Positions 1 to 7,095 of a stretch of DNA of 64,000 bases are shown piece by piece (the stretch's first letter is position 1; each line of letters starts with the position of its first letter). The notes beneath the pieces are model-generated. The model was not told the DNA's origin, made no database searches, and saw only the letters and a program-made list of their open reading frames with translations. Source of the stretch: Blautia liquoris (lineage in GTDB: Bacteria > Bacillota > Clostridia > Lachnospirales > Lachnospiraceae); assembly GCF_015159595.1 (NCBI RefSeq), contig NZ_CP063304.1, positions 3,286,001-3,350,000 of the forward strand, written 5' to 3'. The translations under genes and the position numbers were made by a program.

Positions 1-112
1 CACTGAACATCAGATAAAATACTATAGGCATTAAGTAGGATGAAATAAATAAAAAAACATTTCTAAAATTTATTTTGTAATAAACTGCTATATTTTTTCT
101 GAATGCTTTCAT
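1..112 (-). CDS. ABC-2 type transporter permease, N-terminal fragment (runs off the window)
   Basis: The reading frame starts with ATG at 112 and stays open to the window edge, giving 37 codons. It begins with a basic stretch (MKAFRKNIAVYYKINFRN) followed by a hydrophobic segment that looks like a first membrane helix. That pattern is typical of ABC-2 permeases. A GGAG ribosome site lies inside the end of the ATPase gene just upstream, with only 2 bases between the two genes, so the two are very likely translated together as one exporter. The rest of the gene lies outside the window, so the family call rests on the N-terminus and context. Confidence 0.6.
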   Translation of the reverse strand, partial: MKAFRKNIAVYYKINFRNVFLFISSYLMPIVFYLMFS

Positions 113-114
113 GT

Positions 115-1008
115 TTACGCTCCTTTTATTAAATCCGCTAATTCTTTTTCTATCGAACTCTTTCTAACATATAAATCCTCAATTTCATCATCATTTTGTA
201 AAACTAATAATAAGAATTCATTCAAAAAAGATGCTATCGAAATACAGTGATATTCCTCATATTCTTTTGTTTTGCCATGATATGTAGCCGATGAAATACC
301 TTCAATATAGTTTCCTATACCTTTTTGAGTTTTAATACATATTACAAATTCTTTTCCTTCATTTTCTGGTGTACTCATTTCATCAATTCTGACAATACGA
401 CCATCAATAACAAATGCTACCCGATCACACAATTTTTCTACCTCAGTCATATCATGAGAAGTAATCAGTATAGTTTTTCCTTTAGCTTTTAATTCATCAA
501 TAACAGCATAAAGCTGTTCTTTTCCTTCAATATCAAGTCCTGCTGTTGGTTCATCCAATATTACAATCTGTGGATCATGAAGAATTGCAATAAATAAATG
601 TAAACGTCTTTTCTGACCTGTTGAAAGCTGCTTATATTTTTTCTTTAGGAAGAACTGAATTCCAAACTTTTCATAATCTTCCTTAGAATAAGTAACTCCA
701 TGTTCAACTGCGAACAAATCCATTGCTTCTATAACCTTGATATCAGCAGGAAGTGAAGAACTTTGAAGTTGGACTCCCAACACTTCTTTATATTTTCCTA
801 AATTGTTAACTCCCTGAATAGAAACTGTTCCGCTTTCCCACTTTCTTATATTTTCAATACATTCCAAAAGAGTGGTTTTTCCTGTGCCATTCTTTCCAAC
901 AATTCCGAGACATTCACCCTTCTTTACATTCAGGTCAATATCCTTTAACACACGCTTGGATCCATATGACTTGTTTAACTTACTAATATGAATCATTATC
1001 TCTTCCAT
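115..1008 (-). CDS. ABC transporter ATP-binding protein
   Basis: This 297-residue ATPase powers an exporter or a related membrane process. Walker A (GKNGTGKTT) is near residues 38-46, the signature motif (LSTGQ) near 128, Walker B with the D-loop (VILDEPTAGLD) near 150-160, and the switch histidine (TSHD) near 184. The roughly 75-residue tail after the nucleotide-binding domain is usual for the drug/bacteriocin-type (CcmA-like) subfamily. The start at 1008 follows GGAAGAG and overlaps the end of the preceding gene by 26 bases. An ABC-2 permease begins 2 bases downstream. The substrate is unknown; the operon context (purine salvage enzymes and a glycosyltransferase-like protein) gives the only hint. 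Confidence 0.9.
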   Translation of the reverse strand: MEEIMIHISKLNKSYGSKRVLKDIDLNVKKGECLGIVGKNGTGKTTLLECIENIRKWESGTVSIQGVNNLGKYKEVLGVQLQSSSLPADIKVIEAMDLFAVEHGVTYSKEDYEKFGIQFFLKKKYKQLSTGQKRRLHLFIAILHDPQIVILDEPTAGLDIEGKEQLYAVIDELKAKGKTILITSHDMTEVEKLCDRVAFVIDGRIVRIDEMSTPENEGKEFVICIKTQKGIGNYIEGISSATYHGKTKEYEEYHCISIASFLNEFLLLVLQNDDEIEDLYVRKSSIEKELADLIKGA

Positions 1009-2146
1009 CTACACTCTTCCTTTCTAGCTCATTGAATATATCTTGTGCATTTTTTAACTTTTTTAACTGTTCATGATATTTTTTCAATACTTTCTGATCC
1101 TGTGGCTCACAAAATAATTCTTTAATTTTAATAATACAATCTGACTGTTCAAACATTTCGTACTGCTTAAAGCATTGAAAATATAAGCTTTTTGATTCTA
1201 ATGGAGCGATGTAATCATACCATCCCACAGGAAACGTCTTGCACTTGTATGCATCTTCATCCACACTTGAGTTAATAAGCACTACCCCTAGAATCCCTTT
1301 TAATATAACTTTCGCAAAGGATGTTGAAATAATATTTCGACTTAAAAATAAATCAGTTGCATCAATATATTTATCAAACGTATCTGGCGAAACAGATGGT
1401 AAATAATGAATGTTACTATCTGCTTCATTTTCTTTTCCTATTACTACGACGTAATAGTCTTTTGATAATTCCTCTAATATAGCCTGAAAATAACGTTCAG
1501 CCTTTTCCACAAAGCTAACTGCTCTCTCATACTTTCGATAAGTAGATTGCCACTGTGCATTTGTGATAAGTATCACCTTTTGTTCAATATTGATTCCAAG
1601 TGCTTTTTTGACGTTTTCCTTTTCCTCTTTACTTCGCAGTGTTAGTTTGTCCACCAAACGAACTGCAAAGCGATTTTTATTTTCATTAGTTACATCTCCT
1701 TCCAGCAATGGACATGGATGTAATATAAACTTTATTCTTTCGTCAACCGTAGTTAACTTGCTTTGGAATCCATATGTATCCATTCTTCGTGGATTTTCTA
1801 CCTGATTGTATAAATCAAAACCACCAATTGTTCCTGTAAAATAATCTAAATCATCTAATGTTAACCCATAGTGTTTCTCACAAAATACATAGTTGAGGTA
1901 ATCCGACAAAACAACAAAATCTGGGGCAAATGAATTTTGAATATTCTCTAGCATTATTTTATTAAGTTTTACCATGTTAAAATACAAAGATACAGTCTGA
2001 AAACCCTTTGTTTTTACATAATTCTCATGCTTTCTTGGTACCCAGAACAATACATCTTGAGGATTAGCTAATCCTTTGGCAAACTGAACTGCTATCTCCA
2101 TCTCACCAATTGCCCAATAACTAGTTACAATGAACAATATCTTCAT
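983..2146 (-). CDS. Glycosyltransferase-like protein of unknown function (possibly DUF6365-type)
   Basis: This is a 387-residue soluble protein. The N-terminus (MKILFIVTSYWAIGE) looks like the first strand and glycine loop of a Rossmann-like domain. The second half (KVILITNAQWQST near 190, VVVIGKE near 235, YLPSVSPD and YIDATDLFLSR after it) follows the pattern of the C-terminal half of GT-B glycosyltransferases. I recall similar proteins being filed under DUF6365 but cannot verify this. It sits 12 bases after the deaminase gene and overlaps the ABC ATPase gene, so it belongs to the same operon. It may modify a nucleoside or peptide that the ABC transporter exports; that is inference. Confidence 0.45.
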   Translation of the reverse strand: MKILFIVTSYWAIGEMEIAVQFAKGLANPQDVLFWVPRKHENYVKTKGFQTVSLYFNMVKLNKIMLENIQNSFAPDFVVLSDYLNYVFCEKHYGLTLDDLDYFTGTIGGFDLYNQVENPRRMDTYGFQSKLTTVDERIKFILHPCPLLEGDVTNENKNRFAVRLVDKLTLRSKEEKENVKKALGINIEQKVILITNAQWQSTYRKYERAVSFVEKAERYFQAILEELSKDYYVVVIGKENEADSNIHYLPSVSPDTFDKYIDATDLFLSRNIISTSFAKVILKGILGVVLINSSVDEDAYKCKTFPVGWYDYIAPLESKSLYFQCFKQYEMFEQSDCIIKIKELFCEPQDQKVLKKYHEQLKKLKNAQDIFNELERKSVDGRDNDSY

Positions 2147-2158
2147 CTCATATCCTCT

Positions 2159-3430
2159 TTATGCAAGTTTTTTTACAATCTCCTCTGCTCTGCCATACAA
2201 ATCTTCAATATCCTCATTAATATAAATTTCACCTTTATAATATTTGATGTCTCCACCAATCATTGTCATTAGAATATTAGTTGGATTAGCACTGTATACT
2301 AAAGCATTTTCTAAGATGTTAATAGGTTGCATATTTGGTTTCTTTAGGTCAATCATAATCATATCTGCATACTTTCCAACTGCTAGAATATCACAATCGA
2401 TTAACCCCATTGCAATAGCACTACCTCGTGTTGCCATCCGTACAACCTGTTTAGCAGGACAAGCCGAAGCATCCTTATTGATAAGCTTTTGAAGTGTTGA
2501 CACTAGGTACATTTCCTTAAACATATCAAGACCATTATTACTTGCTGGTCCATCTGTTCCTATACCAACATTAATACCATTCTCCGTAAATTCGCTGATT
2601 CTTGCCACACCACTGGCAAGTTTTAGATTTGAGCCCGGATTAGTTATAATCGATAATCCACGTTTCTTATATATTGAAATGTCACTGTCAGTCAGATGTA
2701 CTCCATGAAAAGCTCCTCCACCAAAATCAAATAAACCCAAACTATCAAATAGCTGTGTTGGAGTCTTTCCATATCTATCAATACAATCTTTAACTTCTTG
2801 TTCTGTTTCTGAAACATGTGTATAGAATGGTTGTTTATATTTATGAACCATTTCTGCCATCTTTTCTAACAATTCCAAACTAGTCGTATATTCAGCATGA
2901 ATTCCCAATCGATATGATATATACTTATGTAATTGATTATAGTGTAAGAATGCGTTTTCTATTGTTTCTGGTGTTTCTCGAAAATTATTTATTGCACCAC
3001 ATAATACTGTTCGAAAACCATATTCTTCTGACAGCCGTGACATTGACTGTGGTTCGTAATACATATCAAAACAAGCCGTAATTCCGTTTACAATATATTC
3101 AAGGAAAGCAATCTTGGAAAGCTCATATACATGCTCCTGCGTCATTTTTGCTTCCATTGGAAAAATAACATTAGTTAACCATTCTCCACCTTTTAAGGTG
3201 TCAGAATAATTTCTCCCAAAAGTCATTGCTGAATGAGTATGTGCATTTTTAAAGCTTGGCATAAGCAAATTACCCTCAGCGTCAATTTCCTTATCAAAGT
3301 GTTGATTTAATATATCAATATTCTTACCTACGTAAGAAATCCTTTCATCATCGATCCATATTTCTCCTTGAAATATTTCTTTTTCATTTTCCATTGTTAA
3401 TATTCTTGCATTATAAATTCTGGTTTTCAT
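2159..3430 (-). CDS. mtaD: Amidohydrolase, MtaD/SsnA-type (5'-methylthioadenosine/S-adenosylhomocysteine deaminase-like)
   Basis: This 423-residue enzyme belongs to the metal-dependent amidohydrolases that deaminate adenosine-type compounds. Visible family marks are the metal-binding HTH (His64, His66) after LLMPSFKNA, a further histidine in IHAEYTTS, THVSETEQE near 203, HGVHL near 240 and the metal-binding aspartate in GIGTDGPASNN near 290. The small N-terminal composite beta domain (residues 1-55) and its C-terminal counterpart are also present. It starts inside the end of the nucleoside phosphorylase gene (20-base overlap). Together the pair could deaminate an adenine nucleoside and then cleave it. 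Related enzymes act on guanine or s-triazines, so the exact substrate is open. Confidence 0.8.
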   Translation of the reverse strand: MKTRIYNARILTMENEKEIFQGEIWIDDERISYVGKNIDILNQHFDKEIDAEGNLLMPSFKNAHTHSAMTFGRNYSDTLKGGEWLTNVIFPMEAKMTQEHVYELSKIAFLEYIVNGITACFDMYYEPQSMSRLSEEYGFRTVLCGAINNFRETPETIENAFLHYNQLHKYISYRLGIHAEYTTSLELLEKMAEMVHKYKQPFYTHVSETEQEVKDCIDRYGKTPTQLFDSLGLFDFGGGAFHGVHLTDSDISIYKKRGLSIITNPGSNLKLASGVARISEFTENGINVGIGTDGPASNNGLDMFKEMYLVSTLQKLINKDASACPAKQVVRMATRGSAIAMGLIDCDILAVGKYADMIMIDLKKPNMQPINILENALVYSANPTNILMTMIGGDIKYYKGEIYINEDIEDLYGRAEEIVKKLA

Positions 3431-4274
3431 TCAAATCCGGTTCCTCCTTTAAACTGCTTACTAATCTGCTCAACAAAACTACAAGCTTATCTGCAACGGC
3501 TTGAGCAGTATCTTTAACATCCTGATAAGACTGTTTTTGGTTAGTTATACCCGTTGCCATATTAGAAACACAGGAAATTCCACATACCCTAATCCCCATA
3601 TGCCTACAACAAACTGACTCGACGACTGTACTCATTCCTACAAGATCAGCTCCCAAATTTCGAAGCATTCTAATCTCTGTAGCAGTTTCAAAACTAGGTC
3701 CCATCAGTTGAACATATACACCTTTATGTATATTGATGTTCTCCAATTTTGCTATTTCCTCCGCTCTACAGATCAGCTCAGTATCATAGACTTGTGTCAT
3801 ATCTGGAAATCTTATCCCAAATCTCTCGTCATTCTCCCCCATTAAACAATTAGGTACAAAAAGCGAGATATGGTCTTCTATCAAAACAAAATCACCAACC
3901 TCATACTGACAATTGATTGCGCCTGCTGAATTTGTCAGAATCATGATTTTAATCCCCATTAATTCTGCAATTCTCATAGGAATTATCACTTCATCCATAG
4001 AATATCCTTCATAGAAATGAATACGCCCTAAAAAAATGAGAGTTTCCACCCCCTCAAGTGTTCCATACAACAGTTTTCCACTATGACCTTCCACAGTAGA
4101 TTTAGGATATTCATCGATTTCTTTTAAATCAATTTGCTTTTTCAACATGAAATTTTTCAAGTTATTCTCTAAGCCAGAGCCTAATACAATTCCAACTTTA
4201 GGATTTGCATCAATTAATTTTTCAATTTGGAAATGAATACGAAAAACCTGTTCTTGATCTATTCTTTTATTCAA
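3411..4274 (-). CDS. punA: Purine nucleoside phosphorylase
   Basis: This enzyme splits purine nucleosides with phosphate into base and ribose-1-phosphate. The trimeric PNP signature is complete: LGSGL phosphate loop, STVEGHSGKL, GRIHFYEGYS, LTNSAGAIN, MGPSFETATEIRML with the substrate glutamate, and the base-binding asparagine in CVSNMATGI. I chose a TTG start at 4274 (12 bases after AGGAG), giving 287 residues, the usual family length. The upstream ATG at 4352 has no ribosome site and would add an odd 26-residue extension close to the terminator. It is the first gene of the operon that continues into mtaD, and it is preceded by a riboswitch-like leader. Confidence 0.88.
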   Translation of the reverse strand: MNKRIDQEQVFRIHFQIEKLIDANPKVGIVLGSGLENNLKNFMLKKQIDLKEIDEYPKSTVEGHSGKLLYGTLEGVETLIFLGRIHFYEGYSMDEVIIPMRIAELMGIKIMILTNSAGAINCQYEVGDFVLIEDHISLFVPNCLMGENDERFGIRFPDMTQVYDTELICRAEEIAKLENINIHKGVYVQLMGPSFETATEIRMLRNLGADLVGMSTVVESVCCRHMGIRVCGISCVSNMATGITNQKQSYQDVKDTAQAVADKLVVLLSRLVSSLKEEPDLNENQNL

Positions 4275-4382
4275 TATTGTCAATCTCCTACACTTATTAT
4301 AGCAAAGGAGGTTTTTGCTTGAAGCTAAAGCTATTTGGGGACACACCTGCATAGCAGATGGTTTTATTTTTATCGTGAATAC

Positions 4383-4407
4383 AAAAAACTGCCACCAAAC
4401 GTAGCAG
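4383..4407 (-). terminator. Rho-independent terminator downstream of the riboswitch-like aptamer
   Basis: In the transcript, CUGCUAC pairs with GUGGCAG around a GUUUG loop (7-bp stem including one G-U pair), followed directly by six U. It ends about 110 bases before the nucleoside phosphorylase start, so it would stop transcription into that operon. Its 5' arm overlaps the 3' strand of the proposed aptamer stem, as expected for a transcriptional switch. Confidence 0.75.
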
Positions 4408-4486
4408 TCGAACCACCTTTGATTATTATTAATCTTTCGACTTCTAACTTTGCGTCCTTATATTTCTATAAGTTTGCCAATATTTT
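4401..4486 (-). promoter_or_regulatory. Candidate GEMM-type (c-di-GMP-I-like) riboswitch aptamer
   Basis: Read on the minus strand, the RNA contains GGCAAAC, then a 6-bp stem capped by a GAAA tetraloop (CUUAUA-GAAA-UAUAAG), then GGACGCAAAG. That arrangement is the hallmark of class I cyclic-di-GMP aptamers. A second helix follows: AGUCGAA pairs with UUCGACU, extended by UAG/CUA across an A-G mismatch. The CUGCUA strand of this helix is also the 5' arm of the terminator, so a folded aptamer would block termination (an ON switch, inferred). A TTGACG box lies 15 bases before a TATAAA, but transcription from it would start very close to the aptamer, so read-through from agrD is equally possible. 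The 3' half departs from the canonical sequence, so ligand identity is uncertain. Confidence 0.6.
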
Positions 4487-4564
4487 TATATTAATACATG
4501 ATTTTCGTCAACAACCAATCCGAAATATTACACGATTGCCGACTATTTCATCACAGTTTCCAAA

Positions 4565-4717
4565 TCACTTGACTTTAAACTTATTAGCCGCTTTTGGAAA
4601 TTCAGGTTGGTGAGCCACCCATATACATGCCGAATTTGCAGTCTGCATAACCAACAATAACGCTAAGACATTTAAACCCTTCATTACACCTTTACCCCAA
4701 TTTTTTTTTACTTTCAT
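4565..4717 (-). CDS. agrD: AgrD-like cyclic lactone autoinducer precursor peptide
   Basis: This 50-residue peptide has the three-part AgrD design: a basic amphipathic N-terminus (MKVKKNWGKGVMKG), a hydrophobic stretch (LNVLALLLVM), and the signal core around NSACIWVAHQPEFP followed by a charged tail rich in lysine. Cys31 would form the thiolactone with a residue a few positions downstream after AgrB cleavage. The start follows AGGAGG by 7 bases. It lies just downstream (minus strand) of an agrC/agrA-type pair but is separated from it by a strong terminator, and it has its own promoter region with direct repeats. No agrB gene is visible nearby, so the processing enzyme must be elsewhere or absent. 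Confidence 0.88.
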   Translation of the reverse strand: MKVKKNWGKGVMKGLNVLALLLVMQTANSACIWVAHQPEFPKAANKFKVK

Positions 4718-4745
4718 AGATTTATCCTCCTATATTTTTTTGTGC

Positions 4746-4805
4746 ATCATACACCCATTTCCAAAATATTTAAATACAATGTCCCGATTTCGACATTTAA
4801 TGTCC
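4746..4805 (-). promoter_or_regulatory. agrD promoter with paired LytTR-type direct repeats
   Basis: On the minus strand a TATGAT -10 box (4746-4751) is preceded by a poor -35. Immediately upstream are two copies of GGACATT (4778-4784 and 4799-4805), spaced exactly 21 bp apart. Two direct repeats one double-helical face apart next to a weak -35 are how AgrA-family LytTR regulators activate promoters. The adjacent LytTR regulator gene is the obvious candidate, implying positive feedback on the signal peptide. The repeats are seen; the binding is inferred. Confidence 0.6.
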
Positions 4806-4846
4806 AAACTTTTCACAAACCCCTTTTATTTTACAAATCTAAATAA

Positions 4847-4907
4847 CAAAAAAACTCCCTTTCAGACTTCAGGTAATCCTCATTTTATTACCTGCCTGAA
4901 AGGGAGT
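4847..4907 (-). terminator. Strong terminator between agrC and agrD
   Basis: A 12-bp perfect arm pair (ACTCCCTTTCAG at 4854-4865 with CTGAAAGGGAGT at 4896-4907) encloses a second 7-bp stem (AGGTAAT/ATTACCT) and is followed on the minus strand by seven T. It ends the agrA-agrC transcript and isolates agrD, which is unusual for agr operons. Confidence 0.85.
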
Positions 4908-4938
4908 TTATCATTCTATCTAAATATGTAATTATTAA

Positions 4939-6243
4939 TCAAACCGCCAGCACTACCACAGCATTAAATTTTTCATCACTAATATAATGTTCTAAATATC
5001 CATTATTCTGCTCGGCAATCTTTGAAACGCTTGTCAATCCTATCCCATGCATTCCTGCTTCTTTTTTCGTGCTTATCAATCTTCCCCTATCCTCCTGAAT
5101 TTTTTCCACGAAATCATTTACTACCTTAATCACACAAAGTTTTCCTTCCTTTTGCATAAAAATTCTTACAATAACAGAGGAATCCTTCTCCTTCTTTGAT
5201 GCAGCCAAAATAGCATTATCCAGTAAATTACCTAACATGGTAATCAGGTCAACATCCGGAATATGATTCAAAATACAGCCGGGTTCCACATATGCATCAA
5301 AAACAATCCCTGCACTTTCTGCTTTAGTCGAATATTCAAACAAAATTATATTTAACATTTTATGATTGCTGTATTCACAAATCTCTTCCCTGTTTAGCTT
5401 TCCATTCAGCTTATCCACCACTTTACATATTTCATCATTTTTTCTTTCATAAGCCAACTGTCCTATTACCTTAAGATAATGTGATGTATTATGTACAATT
5501 TCATTATAATTGTCATTCCACTCAGCAATTTTAGTCAATCTCTCTACTTCAGCTCTTTGATAAAGAAGTTCTAATTCCTGTTTAGAATTTTCACTTAAAT
5601 TTTCCGTATACTTTTGAAATGCATAAAATAATACCATGTTTCCAGTTATCATACATACAAAAAACAATGTCATTAATATCTTTAAAACCATATTGTTTCC
5701 GATATCTATTCCTGAATAAAACACGATAAGCATAGTACCTAAAGTAGACACAGGCACGCATAGATAAACAAGAAACAGTTTGTTCGTCATTCGTTTTTTC
5801 GATTTTGCAGACATCTGTTTTAATACAATAAACGCAATATAATTCAAAAATTTTATAAGCAATAATTGCCATAAATATTCTGACACCGGAATTAAACCTG
5901 TTTTCGCCAACAATGCTGTTGTTGTATTGGACAATATAATGTACAAAAACTCCATACCAATCATGACACTATACGCCATAATAAAATACACAAATCTGAT
6001 TCCTAATTTAGAGTCAAATAATACTGTCACAAAAATCCACAGTATCATAGGAATAAGAATCAAATTCAAAATACTACTTTGCAACATATTAATCAAAAAA
6101 ATTGCACCTATTGTTCCTGCACATAATATTTTAATGTATTTTCTTTTTACCTTAAATTCAAAAAAATTGTTAAAATAGTCATACAGCAGGAAAACTTCAA
6201 TAATACAACAAAAAAACAGGATAAGCAAATCCAACCATCCCAT
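4939..6243 (-). CDS. agrC: AgrC-like sensor histidine kinase (GHKL family)
   Basis: This 434-residue receptor has an N-terminal half (about 1-215) made of roughly six hydrophobic helices and a cytoplasmic kinase half. The likely phospho-histidine is in NEIVHNTSHYLK near residue 250. The GHKL ATP-binding domain shows the N-box (MLGNLLDNAILAA near 340) and the G-box (GMHGIGLTSV near 400). It lies 18 bases after the response-regulator gene, forming a receptor-regulator pair that would read the AgrD-derived peptide. The order regulator-kinase-(terminator)-agrD is the reverse of staphylococcal agrBDCA. Related kinases (BlpH, VirS) share the layout. Confidence 0.85.
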   Translation of the reverse strand: MGWLDLLILFFCCIIEVFLLYDYFNNFFEFKVKRKYIKILCAGTIGAIFLINMLQSSILNLILIPMILWIFVTVLFDSKLGIRFVYFIMAYSVMIGMEFLYIILSNTTTALLAKTGLIPVSEYLWQLLLIKFLNYIAFIVLKQMSAKSKKRMTNKLFLVYLCVPVSTLGTMLIVFYSGIDIGNNMVLKILMTLFFVCMITGNMVLFYAFQKYTENLSENSKQELELLYQRAEVERLTKIAEWNDNYNEIVHNTSHYLKVIGQLAYERKNDEICKVVDKLNGKLNREEICEYSNHKMLNIILFEYSTKAESAGIVFDAYVEPGCILNHIPDVDLITMLGNLLDNAILAASKKEKDSSVIVRIFMQKEGKLCVIKVVNDFVEKIQEDRGRLISTKKEAGMHGIGLTSVSKIAEQNNGYLEHYISDEKFNAVVVLAV

Positions 6244-6261
6244 TATTTCCCACCTCTCTTA

Positions 6262-6999
6262 TTAATATTTCCCAGCAATACTTTTTGTAAAAATTTGGCG
6301 GAATTCTTTTTGATATGTTCTTGATATAGACAAGCATTCATCATTATCCAAATAAACCTCATTATCTACTATTTTTTCAATATGTCCAATATTTATTATG
6401 TAGCTACTATGTGCAAAAGCAAGTTCATGATATTTAGCTACCAATGCATCCAGTTTATCATCTACCAGTATCTGTCCCTCAAATTTTGCCGCTTCACAAT
6501 CTGAGCATACAGTAATTTTACTACCTCTTTTTGCATTTTCTGCATATAAAACATCCTGAATATTAACCCGAATTACATTATTTCTATAATGCCCTACCAT
6601 ATATTCTTCTTTAAACTTTTTTGTTACCTCTGTCAAAATTTCTTTCATTTCACATACAAATTGTCCATCTGAATGCGATTTCAACAAATATCTATAGGGC
6701 ATCACCTTAAATGATTTGACCGTTGGAGCACGCACTCCTGAACAGAATACCAACACAGTGTCTTTGAATTTTTCACGAATTTTTCTTGCAGTTTCATCCC
6801 CATCAATACCACCTAATTCCATATCCAAAATAAGTAAATCTAAATGCACACTAGTATCTAAACTATTAACCAATTCCTCTCCTGAATAAAACTCATGAAT
6901 TTTAAATTGATATTGATTACTCCCCTTAGCTTGATTAAAAATTTTTCTAATATATGATATAAATACCTTATCATCATCACAAATAGCCACATGATACAT
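6262..6999 (-). CDS. agrA: AgrA-like LytTR response regulator
   Basis: This 245-residue DNA-binding response regulator has an N-terminal receiver domain with the acidic pair in ICDDD near residue 8, the phospho-acceptor aspartate in LLILDMELGGIDG near 59, and a conserved lysine near 110. The C-terminal LytTR domain (about 140-240) includes VRVNIQDVLYAENAKRG and FAHSSYIINIGHIEKI, which match family landmarks. The start follows AAGGAGGGG. A good promoter lies upstream. Its probable targets include the direct repeats before agrD. Confidence 0.88.
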   Translation of the reverse strand: MYHVAICDDDKVFISYIRKIFNQAKGSNQYQFKIHEFYSGEELVNSLDTSVHLDLLILDMELGGIDGDETARKIREKFKDTVLVFCSGVRAPTVKSFKVMPYRYLLKSHSDGQFVCEMKEILTEVTKKFKEEYMVGHYRNNVIRVNIQDVLYAENAKRGSKITVCSDCEAAKFEGQILVDDKLDALVAKYHELAFAHSSYIINIGHIEKIVDNEVYLDNDECLSISRTYQKEFRQIFTKSIAGKY

Positions 7000-7036
7000 A
7001 GGGTTTCACCCCTCCTTCGATTTTTATTGGCTAAAC

Positions 7037-7066
7037 ATTATAGCGCATTCCCTATGTATAGGTCAA
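7037..7066 (-). promoter_or_regulatory. Promoter of the agrA-agrC operon
   Basis: On the minus strand, TTGACC (7061-7066) and TATAAT (7037-7042) are separated by 18 bases, with the agrA ribosome site about 30 bases downstream. This is close to the sigma-A consensus. A 12-bp palindrome (CCTATACATAGG) sits in the spacer next to the -35. Confidence 0.75.
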
Positions 7067-7095
7067 TACCATTTTTAATTTTTATATGGTTTGTA

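Noticed and set aside
4275-4352. Upstream ATG extension of the nucleoside phosphorylase (start at 4352)
   Set aside because: No ribosome site, lies just after the terminator, and adds an atypical N-terminus; TTG at 4274 with AGGAG fits better.
4335-4613. Plus-strand frame of 92 codons across the agrD/riboswitch region
   Set aside because: No ribosome site and antisense to the agrD gene and the structured leader.
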